From Thermoproteota archaeon (GTDB lineage: Archaea > Thermoproteota > Methanomethylicia > Culexarchaeales > Culexmicrobiaceae): a stretch of DNA of 15,440 nt. Both the position numbers and the translations under genes were made by a program. The stretch is from NCBI GenBank assembly GCA_003650625.1, contig QMQW01000004.1:1-15440 (forward strand), given 5' to 3'. Of the stretch, positions 1 to 4,996 are shown piece by piece. Below the pieces are notes generated by a model. The model saw only the letters and a list, made by a program, of their open reading frames with translations, did no database searches and was not told the DNA's origin. Within the stretch, counting starts at the first letter, position 1. Every line of letters starts with the position of its first letter.

Positions 1-77
1 ATCAAGTCCTTCGGGCGTCCGGGGCTCATCGATGGCCCCTCGCTCATCAGCTCGCCGAGGAACGCCCAAGCCATCAT
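1..77 (-). CDS. Partial 5' end of an unknown leftward gene, cut by window edge
   Basis: A leftward frame opens with two consecutive ATG codons (75-77 and 72-74) and stays open to base 1, giving 25 codons that begin MMAWAFLGEL. The last complete codons read K-D-L and run into the half palindrome at the window edge, in the same L-(I/T)-R-(V/I) frame used by several complete genes here. A TATA-like GTATATAC lies about 30 bases upstream, which would give a nearly leaderless mRNA. There is no good Shine-Dalgarno site. No function can be assigned from so short a piece. It could instead be chance open frame. Confidence 0.35.
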   Translation of the reverse strand, partial: MMAWAFLGELMSEGPSMSPGRPKDL

Positions 78-105
78 CGCCCGTTATCGCCATGCTCGCA
101 TCGCC

Positions 106-113
106 GTATATAC
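106..113 (-). promoter_or_regulatory. TATA-like box for the leftward partial gene
   Basis: GTATATAC, itself palindromic. An archaeal start site about 25 bases downstream on the minus strand would fall near 83, six or so bases before the ATG at 77. Inferred from spacing only. The rest of 78-194 holds no gene that I can support. Confidence 0.35.
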
Positions 114-194
114 GCATATCGCCGCTGCCGCATGTATGCAATGCGCGTATCCGGCCTTCCTTGAGTGTTTAACACATTCCCCTCCCGTCGGCCT

Positions 195-650
195 TTAAAT
201 CGCCTGCTGCGCTTGCGTTTGCTCCGTTAATGCGGTCTCCTCGTGCATCGGCACGAACTCGTAGTATTGCAGGTCCTTCGGCCTAACGACCACCATCTTC
301 AGCTCGCGTATTATCAAGTCCTGGCCATACGGACGCTCCTCGTGCTCGACGAGTATCTCGAAATGGTCGATGTCCATCACGACCTTATCGAGTATGCCGA
401 ATATCGGGAATCCGTCCCGCCTAATGCCCCTGAAGAACTTGCCTATTCCCCACGCGCATAGCTTAACTTTGTCGCCTAAGTTTTCGAGCTGCGCCTTTAA
501 TTGCGCGTGTTCGTTGATTAAGTTCGCCAACGCGTGCCGGTTGACTTGACACGTATCAAGTCCCGCCTCCGCCGTTAAAGCCTCCTCGCTGACGCCTAAA
601 GCGCTTAGGAGTTGTTGCTTGAATTGCTCCGCTTTCTCGTAGAACGACAT
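195..650 (-). CDS. Hypothetical protein, 151 aa, palindrome inside the gene
   Basis: I do not recognise the family. The start is ATG 648-650; AAGGAG abuts it almost directly, and a TATA-like box 40-50 bases upstream would give a short leader. Residues 1-60 are helical and rich in Q, E and A, with a leucine pattern suggesting a short coiled coil. The middle is basic and aromatic (WGIGKFFRGIRRDGFPIFG). Residues 85-135 alternate hydrophobic and charged residues as in beta strands. The tail is rich in Q, T and A and looks disordered. Residues 31-36 (LDTCQV) are encoded by palindrome copy 546-559. The gene stands alone, pointing away from the rightward set, so it may be separately controlled. It could be a regulator, but nothing proves that. 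Confidence 0.75.
   Translation of the reverse strand: MSFYEKAEQFKQQLLSALGVSEEALTAEAGLDTCQVNRHALANLINEHAQLKAQLENLGDKVKLCAWGIGKFFRGIRRDGFPIFGILDKVVMDIDHFEILVEHEERPYGQDLIIRELKMVVVRPKDLQYYEFVPMHEETALTEQTQAQQAI
546..559. repeat. Dispersed palindrome, copy 1
   Basis: TTGACACGTATCAA, flanked on the right by GTCC. It is inside the 195-650 gene and read on the minus strand as L-D-T-C-Q-V. One half is the T/A variant. Confidence 0.9.
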
Positions 651-685
651 GCTCCTTGAACCCCCGATTAGTGTAGTTGTCCGCT

Positions 686-700
686 GGAAATAAATTTAAC
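686..700 (-). promoter_or_regulatory. TATA-like promoter of the 195-650 gene
   Basis: On the minus strand this reads GTTAAATTTATTTCC, an A/T block in GC-rich surroundings. A start about 25 bases downstream would be near 667, leaving a leader of roughly 17 bases before ATG 650. Confidence 0.55.
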
Positions 701-740
701 CTTCCAACGCCATCGAACCGGTTCAGCGATACCAAGCGCG

Positions 741-767
741 AATAAAAAACCTTTATTTTTCAAAAAA
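741..767 (-). terminator. AT island with T-runs, possible leftward terminator
   Basis: On the minus strand a GC-rich stretch is followed by T6 (762-767) and a second T6 (744-749). Archaeal termination often uses such T-runs. It would end a leftward transcript starting near 860 that covers the CRISPR-like repeats. The same island could instead be a spacer or an upstream promoter element. Confidence 0.3.
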
Positions 768-798
768 GCGCCGCCCGCCGGCCGAGCTCCGGGCCGCA

Positions 799-840
799 AG
801 GGAATTGAAAGCCGCCGCGGGTCCCTCAGGGAATTGAAAG
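799..840. repeat. Two CRISPR-repeat-like units (AGGGAATTGAAAG)
   Basis: AGGGAATTGAAAG occurs at 799-811 and again at 828-840, a period of 29. The last ten bases, GAATTGAAAG, match the conserved 3' end of many crenarchaeal CRISPR repeats, and ATTGAAAG is the usual crRNA 5' handle there. The identity stops upstream of the AGG, and the 16-base spacing is far shorter than a spacer, so this is not a normal array. It may be a solitary-repeat decoy or a regulatory direct repeat. The repeat is seen directly; the CRISPR link is family knowledge plus inference. Confidence 0.7.
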
Positions 841-883
841 GGATGTACAAAACCGTGCATTTGCGCACATTTTTGGGCGTAAG

Positions 884-891
884 GCTTAAAT
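884..891 (+). promoter_or_regulatory. TATA-like box, possibly two-way, for the rightward set
   Basis: CTTAAATA within GGCTTAAATACC. Rightward, transcription would begin near 915 and give a leader of about 215 bases ahead of the gene at 1130. The element is nearly symmetric (TATTTAAG on the other strand), so it may also drive a short leftward RNA from about 860 through the CRISPR-like repeats. Confidence 0.5.
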
Positions 892-904
892 ACCCCCCCG
901 TGTA

Positions 905-1112
905 AAAAACCCCCTGGGGTCAACCCCCCGGTGTGGTGCACCCGGCGACCTCGGGATCGTCGGGGAAGGCCCGAGCCGGCCGCCCAACCGGCCGGCCGTG
1001 AGCGGCGTGCAGAGGGTTGACACGTGTTAACTTCCGTCCCAAACCTCCCCCTTTTTCTGGGGCCAACGCCGGGCCTATGGCCAACCCGGTCGCGCCCCAA
1101 AAGAGGGCGGGC
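905..1112 (+). ncRNA. Structured leader (possible cis-acting RNA)
   Basis: No convincing gene lies in 651-1129. This part holds a series of inverted repeats: CCCCTGGGG (911-919), whose GGGG can also pair with ACCCC at 923-927; GGTGCACC (935-942); CTCGGG 950-955 with CCCGAG 970-975; GCCGGCCG 975-982 with CGGCCGGC 989-996; and a nested stem GGGGC 1059-1063 with GCCCC 1094-1098 enclosing CCGGG/CCCGG. The last one ends just before the Shine-Dalgarno site of the first gene. Such stability fits a hyperthermophile RNA element. It matches no riboswitch that I recognise. Confidence 0.4.
1017..1030. repeat. Dispersed palindrome, copy 2
   Basis: TTGACACGTGTTAA, with CACGTG centre and one changed base in the right half (GTTAA). 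It lies in the leader of the rightward set, preceded by GAGGG seven bases before a GTG inside the palindrome. Confidence 0.85.
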
Positions 1113-1129
1113 TGGGGGAGGTGGGAGCC

Positions 1130-1429
1130 GTGATCGCGTGTGAAATAAAGGGAAGGATGGTATACCTCGACTATGACATCATAAGGACGTACGAAAGGCT
1201 GACTAGGAAAAGGATTGAGCCTAGCTTTGCATACGCTTTCCTGGTTCGCAGGGACGGCGACGACATAAAGCTGGTTCCCAACACCGTCCACATCCACGGG
1301 GCGGATTCACACGGTTGGTTGCCCAGCGATATGGCGTGTATACGCGTAATACGCAATCCGTTCGCCAGCGCCCGCGAAGTCGTAGATGTAGTGCTTGATG
1401 AAATTGGGGATAAGCTGCTGGAGGAGTGA
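1130..1429 (+). CDS. Hypothetical protein, 99 aa, first gene of the rightward set
   Basis: I do not recognise the family. I chose GTG 1130 because GGGGGAGGTG (1114-1123) sits six bases upstream; a GTG at 1121 overlaps that site and is less likely. The protein begins with two short strands (VIACEIKGRMVYLDYDIIRTY), a basic helix (YERLTRKRIE), more strands and a C-terminal helix (AREVVDVVLDEIGDKLLEE). It is small and soluble, with no zinc motif. It is the first gene behind the long structured leader, so its translation is the most likely target of that leader. A regulator is possible but unproven. Confidence 0.65.
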   Translation: MIACEIKGRMVYLDYDIIRTYERLTRKRIEPSFAYAFLVRRDGDDIKLVPNTVHIHGADSHGWLPSDMACIRVIRNPFASAREVVDVVLDEIGDKLLEE

Positions 1430-1452
1430 GGGGCCAAGGAGGGGTGGCGGCG

Positions 1453-1710
1453 TTGCGGATCAAGTACTCCGAGATTCCGGTCGTCAAGGAGCTTGAGGAG
1501 TGGTGGGAGATTCCCGCCGGTTGCTACGGGCACTGGGTTATCCACCAAGTGATAGAAGGTGAAGTGGAGGAAACCAACCGCCGGGGGAGCGAGACGTGCG
1601 GATGTGTCAAGATCAGGGCGAAGACGCCCGAAGCTATCGTTGTAAGGTACTACCGTTCTTACGAACGCAACGTGATTACTGGCGTCTATCGTTTGGTTCG
1701 CGACCCCTGA
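1453..1710 (+). CDS. Hypothetical protein, about 85 aa
   Basis: I do not recognise the family. The frame is open from GTG 1426, which overlaps the stop of the gene before it, but the only well-placed Shine-Dalgarno site (AGGAGGGG, 1436-1443) favours TTG 1453. GTG 1444 is a third option. The protein has an acidic, tryptophan-rich first part (KELEEWWEIPAGCYGHWVI), then T-C-G-C-V-K and a basic, aromatic C-terminal strand region (AIVVRYYRSYERNVITGVYRLV). The C-G-C pair plus an earlier Cys and His could bind metal, but this is weak. It is translationally coupled to the 1130 gene. Confidence 0.6.
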   Translation: MRIKYSEIPVVKELEEWWEIPAGCYGHWVIHQVIEGEVEETNRRGSETCGCVKIRAKTPEAIVVRYYRSYERNVITGVYRLVRDP

Positions 1711-1721
1711 GGTGATACACG

Positions 1722-1850
1722 ATGCCCAGGTGCATCTACTGCGGGCGTTGGTATAGCGAGGACGAAGGCGACTATGAGTGGGAGGCCGACGGCTGGGTGT
1801 GTCGCTATTGTTGGGATGCTTGGGAGTGCTATGAGGATGACGATGAATGA
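1722..1850 (+). CDS. Small zinc-ribbon-like protein, 42 aa
   Basis: ATG 1722 follows GGTGA (1711-1715) at six bases, and the stop TGA is at 1848-1850. The protein carries two CxxC pairs: C4-I-Y-C7 and C27-R-Y-C30, 19 residues apart, plus C36. This is the spacing of a minimal zinc ribbon (rubredoxin-knuckle type). The stretch between the pairs and the tail are acidic and tryptophan-rich, and the C-terminus is E-D-D-D-E. Stand-alone zinc ribbons of this size are common in archaeal viruses as putative transcription or nucleic-acid modulators. An acidic one is more likely to bind protein than DNA. It is co-transcribed with its neighbours. Confidence 0.75.
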   Translation: MPRCIYCGRWYSEDEGDYEWEADGWVCRYCWDAWECYEDDDE

Positions 1851-1855
1851 CCGCG

Positions 1856-1862
1856 TTTTTTT
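1856..1862 (+). terminator. T7 run between the zinc-ribbon gene and parB
   Basis: TTTTTTT followed by pyrimidines lies just after the stop at 1850 and before the ParB gene. It may act as a partial terminator separating the three leading genes from the ParB segment. No TATA-like box is visible in 1863-1900, so ParB probably depends on read-through. Confidence 0.35.
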
Positions 1863-1922
1863 CCCTCCCTCACTTCCAGTCCGGCCGCACGCCGTTAGAG
1901 CGTGGGCCGGGGAGGTGAGAGC

Positions 1923-2648
1923 ATGAGGGTGAAGAACATACCCCTGTCCCAAATCAACCCGCCGGCCTTCGACATAAGGGCTCGTAGGAGCCCGAAGAAA
2001 GTGGAGGCATTGGCAGCGGATATCGCAAAGCGTGGGCTATTGGAGCCCATCAAAGTCAGGGAGGTCGAAGGAGGAAAGTACGAGGTAGTCGATGGCCTCA
2101 CTAGGTTCTTGGCTGTCGAATCGCTCGGGTGGAAGCAGGTGCCGGCAATTGTAACGGAGGCAGACGATGTAACGGCAGTAATCGTCGCATACGTTGAGAA
2201 CGCCAAGAGGCAGAACGTCGGAGCGTCCGATACTGTCCGAGTGCTCGACTACCTATGCAACAAGGTCGGCATGAAGCAGAGGGAGGCGTGCGAAAAGCTC
2301 GGCATACGCCCTGAGACCGCAAGCCGGTACCTCAAGGTGCTCGAAAGGCTGCCAGAGGAACAAAGGGAGCAGGTGCTGAACGGCGAAATGAGCGTAAGGA
2401 AGGCGCTTGAAAGGGCCGGAGTCGTAAAGCCCAAGGAGGTCGAACTGCCGGAGTGCGAGCTATATGAGAACGCCGTCGAGATAACCGTCAAATCCGAGGC
2501 CGACTACGAGGCGCTGAAGAACGTCATAAGCGCCGTTAGGCCGCCCAGGCTGAAGCTATTCTGCAACGGGGTCAAGTACACCATCGAGGTCGGCCGGTGG
2601 TTGATACGTGTCAACTTGCTCGAAAGGCCGGAGGAGGGAGGTGAGTAG
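1923..2648 (+). CDS. parB: ParB/Spo0J-family DNA-binding protein, 241 aa
   Basis: ATG 1923 was chosen over GTG 1902 because GGAGGTGA (1911-1918) is correctly placed. The protein has the ParB order of parts: N-terminal ParB domain (about 4-98) with GLLEPIKVR at 38-46, GLTRFLA at 58-64 (the G-x-x-R-x-x-A of the CTP-binding box) and ENAKR at 92-96 (the E-N-x-x-R box). A helix-turn-helix follows at about 116-140 (GMKQREACEKLGI, then ETASRYLKVLERL), with LPEEQREQVLNGEMSVRKALE completing the domain. The C-terminal 70 residues are divergent and could dimerise. In bacteria such proteins bind parS (CACGTG centre) and slide as CTP clamps. No ParA is present in the window. The gene carries one palindrome copy itself. 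It may serve in partition, condensation, packaging or transcription. Confidence 0.9.
   Translation: MRVKNIPLSQINPPAFDIRARRSPKKVEALAADIAKRGLLEPIKVREVEGGKYEVVDGLTRFLAVESLGWKQVPAIVTEADDVTAVIVAYVENAKRQNVGASDTVRVLDYLCNKVGMKQREACEKLGIRPETASRYLKVLERLPEEQREQVLNGEMSVRKALERAGVVKPKEVELPECELYENAVEITVKSEADYEALKNVISAVRPPRLKLFCNGVKYTIEVGRWLIRVNLLERPEEGGE
2601..2614. repeat. Dispersed palindrome, copy 3 (inside parB)
   Basis: TTGATACGTGTCAA, read in frame as W-L-I-R-V-N near the ParB C-terminus. The left half is the T variant. Its position inside the gene of the proposed binder would allow autoregulation. Confidence 0.9.
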
Positions 2649-2651
2649 CGC

Positions 2652-3026
2652 ATGTCCAGCTGGTTCGAGCGCATCTTCGGAAGGCCTCCGCAGGTCAAGG
2701 GCCTGCCGATACTACAGATTGAGGACGATAAGTGGTACACAGTGGAGGTCATCGACAAGGAGCCCAGGAAGGCGATGGTGAAACCGAGGGAGCCCGGGGC
2801 CGAGCCTAGGATACGTGCAGTGGTAAACGTCCGCTATAAGGGCCAATGCTACGCGCTGTTCATGGGGCCGAAGTTCGCCGAGAAGCTATTCGCCTTGCTA
2901 GGCGACGTCGAGGACTTCAGGGGGCTAAGGTTCAGGTTCAAGCGATTTACGACGGAGGACGGGCGCAAGGACTACGAGGTCGAGCTAGTCTCAAAGAATC
3001 GCAAGGCGGAGGAGGGCGAGGAGTGA
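2652..3026 (+). CDS. Hypothetical beta-rich protein, 124 aa (possible OB-fold)
   Basis: ATG 2652 lies three bases after the ParB stop, with GGAGGGAGGTGA upstream. The first residues form an amphipathic helix (MSSWFERIFGRPPQ). From residue 20 on, the pattern is of alternating strands with many Lys and Arg: WYTVEVIDKEP, RIRAVVNVRY, YALFMGP, then LRFRFKRFTTEDGRKDYEVELVSK. The central helix after the third strand (KFAEKLFALLG) would suit an OB-fold such as a single-strand DNA-binding protein, and its place next to ParB, Cas4-like and RadB-like genes agrees. This is a fold guess from the pattern only; no signature residue proves it. The tail is acidic (EEGEE), as in many SSBs. Confidence 0.7.
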   Translation: MSSWFERIFGRPPQVKGLPILQIEDDKWYTVEVIDKEPRKAMVKPREPGAEPRIRAVVNVRYKGQCYALFMGPKFAEKLFALLGDVEDFRGLRFRFKRFTTEDGRKDYEVELVSKNRKAEEGEE

Positions 3027-3289
3027 TGGACGCCGTCGAGTTGATACGTGTCAAGTCCAGCCAGCTCGTAAGCGCCAAGAACCTCAGCCGAACGGCGAGG
3101 AGCTGCCTAACGACGGCCATTAGTTTGCTCGAAGGGCTATGCGACGTCTATGCCGTCGACCCGAAGCAGGTTCAGGAGCTCAGGGAGCTCCACTCCAAGC
3201 TCTTCGACAAGCTTACGCACGTGTTGGAGAAGGCGGAGGAGAAGGTTAGGCGGATGGAGGTGAGGGCGGATGAGCGAGTGTCCGGTTGA
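3026..3289 (+). CDS. Hypothetical helical protein, 87 aa
   Basis: The start ATG (3026-3028) overlaps the stop TGA of the previous gene by one base, with GGAGGGCGAGGAG upstream. A longer open frame beginning at 2846 exists but lies inside the previous gene and is rejected. The product is almost all helix: residues 10-45 (NLSRTARSCLTTAISLLEGL) and 45-87, the latter with a heptad-like pattern (VQELRELHSKLFDKL, THVLEKAEEKVRRME). Residues 6-10 (LIRVK) are encoded by palindrome copy 4. It probably forms a small coiled-coil dimer. Function unknown; translational coupling suggests it works with the preceding gene or the following nuclease. Confidence 0.7.
   Translation: MDAVELIRVKSSQLVSAKNLSRTARSCLTTAISLLEGLCDVYAVDPKQVQELRELHSKLFDKLTHVLEKAEEKVRRMEVRADERVSG
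3041..3054. repeat. Dispersed palindrome, copy 4
   Basis: TTGATACGTGTCAA followed by GTCC. It starts 15 bases into the 87-residue gene and is read as E-L-I-R-V-K-S. Confidence 0.9.
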
Positions 3290-3878
3290 TAGGCTCGTGG
3301 CGTTGTTCATGGAGCGCAAGTACAACGAGGAGGTCAAGCGCCTAGTCGAGCTAAGGCCGAACGAATGGTACGTTACGGAGCTAACGCGTTGCAGGCAGTG
3401 GGTGCTGTTTAGCCGCTTCTATGGTCCGAGCAAACTTATGAAGCCGGCGCTGATGCTCGGAGAGTTGGCCCACATGGGCCTGCAGATGTTCCTTGCGGAG
3501 GGCTACGGGGAATCTGAGGTCGAGGCGAACAAGCAGGTAGGCGACTACGTGGTCAAAGGGCGCTGTGACGCCATAGTCGATGGCGTGGTCTACGAGCTAA
3601 AGACGTGCAGGGCCGTCCCGCAATCGCCGCTCCCGCACCACGTCCTCCAACTGCGCCTATACCTCTGGCTATTCGAGAGGCAACAGGGCGTGCTGTTGTA
3701 TGTAGCGCCGGACGGAGTGGTGAGCTACAACGTCGAATGCCCGCTGGACGACCAACAAGTCTTGGAGCTAATCGAGATGCCGGAGTCGCCCAGATGGCCG
3801 GAGTGGGAATGTAGCTACTGTGAATTCAGCCAATATTGTGGCAGGGCCGTAAGGGGTGAGAGGCATGGAAAGCGATAG
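3270..3878 (+). CDS. Cas4-like PD-(D/E)XK exonuclease with iron-sulfur cysteines, 202 aa
   Basis: All Cas4-family landmarks are in order. C41 is in the L-T-R-C motif. H68 is in GELAH. D100 is in GRCDAI. E109 and K111 are in the YELK motif. Q127 is in QLRLYLW. C181, C184 and C190 sit in the C-S-Y-C-x5-C tail, which together with C41 would hold a 4Fe-4S cluster. Family members are metal-dependent nucleases acting on single-strand DNA ends. No cas1, cas2 or array accompanies it, so this is the viral type, thought to act in replication, recombination or against host defence. ATG 3270 overlaps the upstream gene by 20 bases and follows GGAGGTGA. Length is typical of the family. The gene lies with the ParB and RadB-like genes. 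Confidence 0.88.
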   Translation: MSECPVDRLVALFMERKYNEEVKRLVELRPNEWYVTELTRCRQWVLFSRFYGPSKLMKPALMLGELAHMGLQMFLAEGYGESEVEANKQVGDYVVKGRCDAIVDGVVYELKTCRAVPQSPLPHHVLQLRLYLWLFERQQGVLLYVAPDGVVSYNVECPLDDQQVLELIEMPESPRWPEWECSYCEFSQYCGRAVRGERHGKR

Positions 3879-4110
3879 GAGGGAGAGGCTAGTCCAGGAG
3901 CTGGCCGAGAAAGCGTCAGAGGCTGCTGGGAAGCTCAAGGAGGTCATCTGCGTCATGATGGAGATCGTTGAATACGACGTAAACAGCTACGGCGGCGAGG
4001 TATTCCACCATCCGCTCTACCCCACCATCCGCTGGGCCGGCAACGTAGCCACCGCCCTTGAGCGCTTCTCCTCCAGGGCCAGGAAGGCCGAGGAGGTGGT
4101 GAGGAAGTGA
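3865..4110 (+). CDS. Hypothetical helical protein, 81 aa
   Basis: I do not recognise it. I chose ATG 3865 over GTG 3856 because GGGGTGAG (3853-3860) is four bases before it; the gene overlaps the end of the Cas4-like gene by 14 bases. Residues 1-40 form a long charged amphipathic helix (ERLVQELAEKASEAAGKLKE, then VICVMMEIVEYDV). A short loop with aromatic and His residues follows (YGGEVFHHPLYPTIRW). A second basic helix ends the protein (ATALERFSSRARKAEEVVRK). It looks like a two-helix hairpin that could oligomerise or bind nucleic acid through the basic tail. Tight coupling implies the same transcript as its neighbours. Confidence 0.65.
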   Translation: MESDRRERLVQELAEKASEAAGKLKEVICVMMEIVEYDVNSYGGEVFHHPLYPTIRWAGNVATALERFSSRARKAEEVVRK

Positions 4111-4226
4111 GCGCCGACGGGGAATACAACGGCCTAGCGCTATGCCTCTGGATAGCGGAGCTCATACTCATGGCGATAGCCGTCGGCTGCATAATAGTCT
4201 TCGTATTGCTCGCCCTGGGGCGGTAG
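4107..4226 (+). CDS. Single-pass membrane peptide, 39 aa
   Basis: GTG 4107 overlaps the previous stop (GTGA), GGTGA (4098-4102) sits four bases upstream, and the stop TAG 4224-4226 lies two bases before the next ATG. After a short polar start (SADGEYNG) the rest is one hydrophobic segment of about 28 residues (LALCLWIAELILMAIAVGCI, continuing IVFVLLALG) ending in a single Arg. It is too short for ordinary gene callers, but it exactly fills the gap between two real genes, which argues that it is translated. Possible roles are membrane anchoring, lysis or superinfection effects; none can be chosen from sequence. Confidence 0.6.
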   Translation: MSADGEYNGLALCLWIAELILMAIAVGCIIVFVLLALGR

Positions 4227-4228
4227 CC

Positions 4229-4990
4229 ATGTACACTACGTTCGACGAAGCCCTGGACTCGCTCTTCGGCGGCTACTTGGAGGGCCACATCCTGCACGTC
4301 TACGGCGAGGCGAAGGTGGGCAAGACCACCCTTGCGTGCTACCTCCCGATAGTTAGCGCGCTGAAGGCGAACTTGACACGTATCAAGTCCGGCGAGCGGC
4401 TGAAGTGCGTCGTGCTATGCGCCGACAGGGGCTTCGACGTCAACCGGCTCAAGCAGATAGCCCAATGCCACGAAGTTGACGTAGATGCCGTCAATAAGGC
4501 CCTGCGGTACTACGACGTTGGGAGCTTCGAGCAGCAGCACGAGCTAATCACCAAGCGGCTGCAGCAAACGTTCGACGATAAGGACGAGAGGCCTCTGGTC
4601 ATAGCCGTCGACCCAATGACCTCGCACTACCGCGCCATATTCTTCCAGACGCCTCCGGAGAAGCGGCTTAGCGTTGCCCTCAAGTACATCGGCCTCATGG
4701 AAGTCCAGCTCCAGTCGCTGCTTAGCATGGCCAGGCGTTACAACTGCGTAGTGGCCGTTACCAACTGGCTTAAGTCGAGCCTGAGGGACGAGGCCGAGGC
4801 CAATTGGACTCGCGAATTCGGCGGAGGCAAGGCGTTCCAATACTACCCCCACTGCTCGCTAAAGCTCCAGGCCGTCCCGGGCTATAGGCGCTTGGTGAGG
4901 ATAACCGTGAGCGCCCATAGGTTCAGGCCGGCCGGCGAGAGCATGGAGTTCGAGCTATGGGACGGAGGGCTACGTAGGCACGAGAGGTGA
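4229..4990 (+). CDS. RadB/RadA-like RecA-superfamily ATPase, 253 aa
   Basis: ATG 4229 is two bases after the membrane-peptide stop. A longer frame from 4142 only covers that peptide. The protein is a RecA core without the RadA N-terminal helix-hairpin-helix domain: Walker A GEAKVGKTT (26-34), Walker B LVIAVD (123-128), the RadA-like LLSMARRYNCVVAVTNW (164-180) before loop 2, and a C-terminal beta section (LVRITVSAHRFRPAGESMEF) like the RadA end. Where RadA has the T-E-G-x-F motif with its catalytic Glu, this protein has A-D-R-G-F-D (65-70), so that Glu is replaced by Arg. It probably assists strand exchange or loading rather than acting as a full recombinase. Residues 49-53 (LTRIK) come from palindrome copy 5. 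Confidence 0.85.
   Translation: MYTTFDEALDSLFGGYLEGHILHVYGEAKVGKTTLACYLPIVSALKANLTRIKSGERLKCVVLCADRGFDVNRLKQIAQCHEVDVDAVNKALRYYDVGSFEQQHELITKRLQQTFDDKDERPLVIAVDPMTSHYRAIFFQTPPEKRLSVALKYIGLMEVQLQSLLSMARRYNCVVAVTNWLKSSLRDEAEANWTREFGGGKAFQYYPHCSLKLQAVPGYRRLVRITVSAHRFRPAGESMEFELWDGGLRRHER
4373..4386. repeat. Dispersed palindrome, copy 5
   Basis: TTGACACGTATCAA followed by GTCC, inside the RadB-like gene and read as N-L-T-R-I-K-S. It falls in a loop between the Walker A helix and the next strand. Confidence 0.9.
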
Positions 4991-4996
4991 ACGCCC

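Noticed and set aside
165..175. GTGTTTAACAC as another copy of the dispersed palindrome
   Set aside because: It is a separate short inverted repeat without the ACGT centre; probably chance or a weak local signal.
799..840. A true CRISPR array
   Set aside because: Only 13 shared bases and a 16-base gap; no full-length repeat, no spacer-sized interval and no adaptation genes.
753..1100. Leftward open frames (668-868, 753-1100, 920-1297) over the control region
   Set aside because: Composition is Arg/Gly/Pro-rich low-complexity from GC-rich hairpins. There are no ribosome sites, and the frames run through the TATA box and palindrome and over the first real gene.
2846..3025. N-terminal extension of the 87-residue gene
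   Set aside because: It lies wholly inside the previous gene and is Arg/Gln-rich frame shadow; ATG 3026 has a good ribosome site.
4142..4228. N-terminal extension of the RadB-like ATPase
   Set aside because: The segment does not resemble RecA-family sequence, and a well-formed 39-residue membrane gene occupies it.
4229..4990. ParA partner for the ParB protein
   Set aside because: Walker A is the RecA type (G-E-A-K-V-G-K-T-T), not the deviant K-G-G-x-x-K of ParA, and the rest aligns with RadA/RadB.
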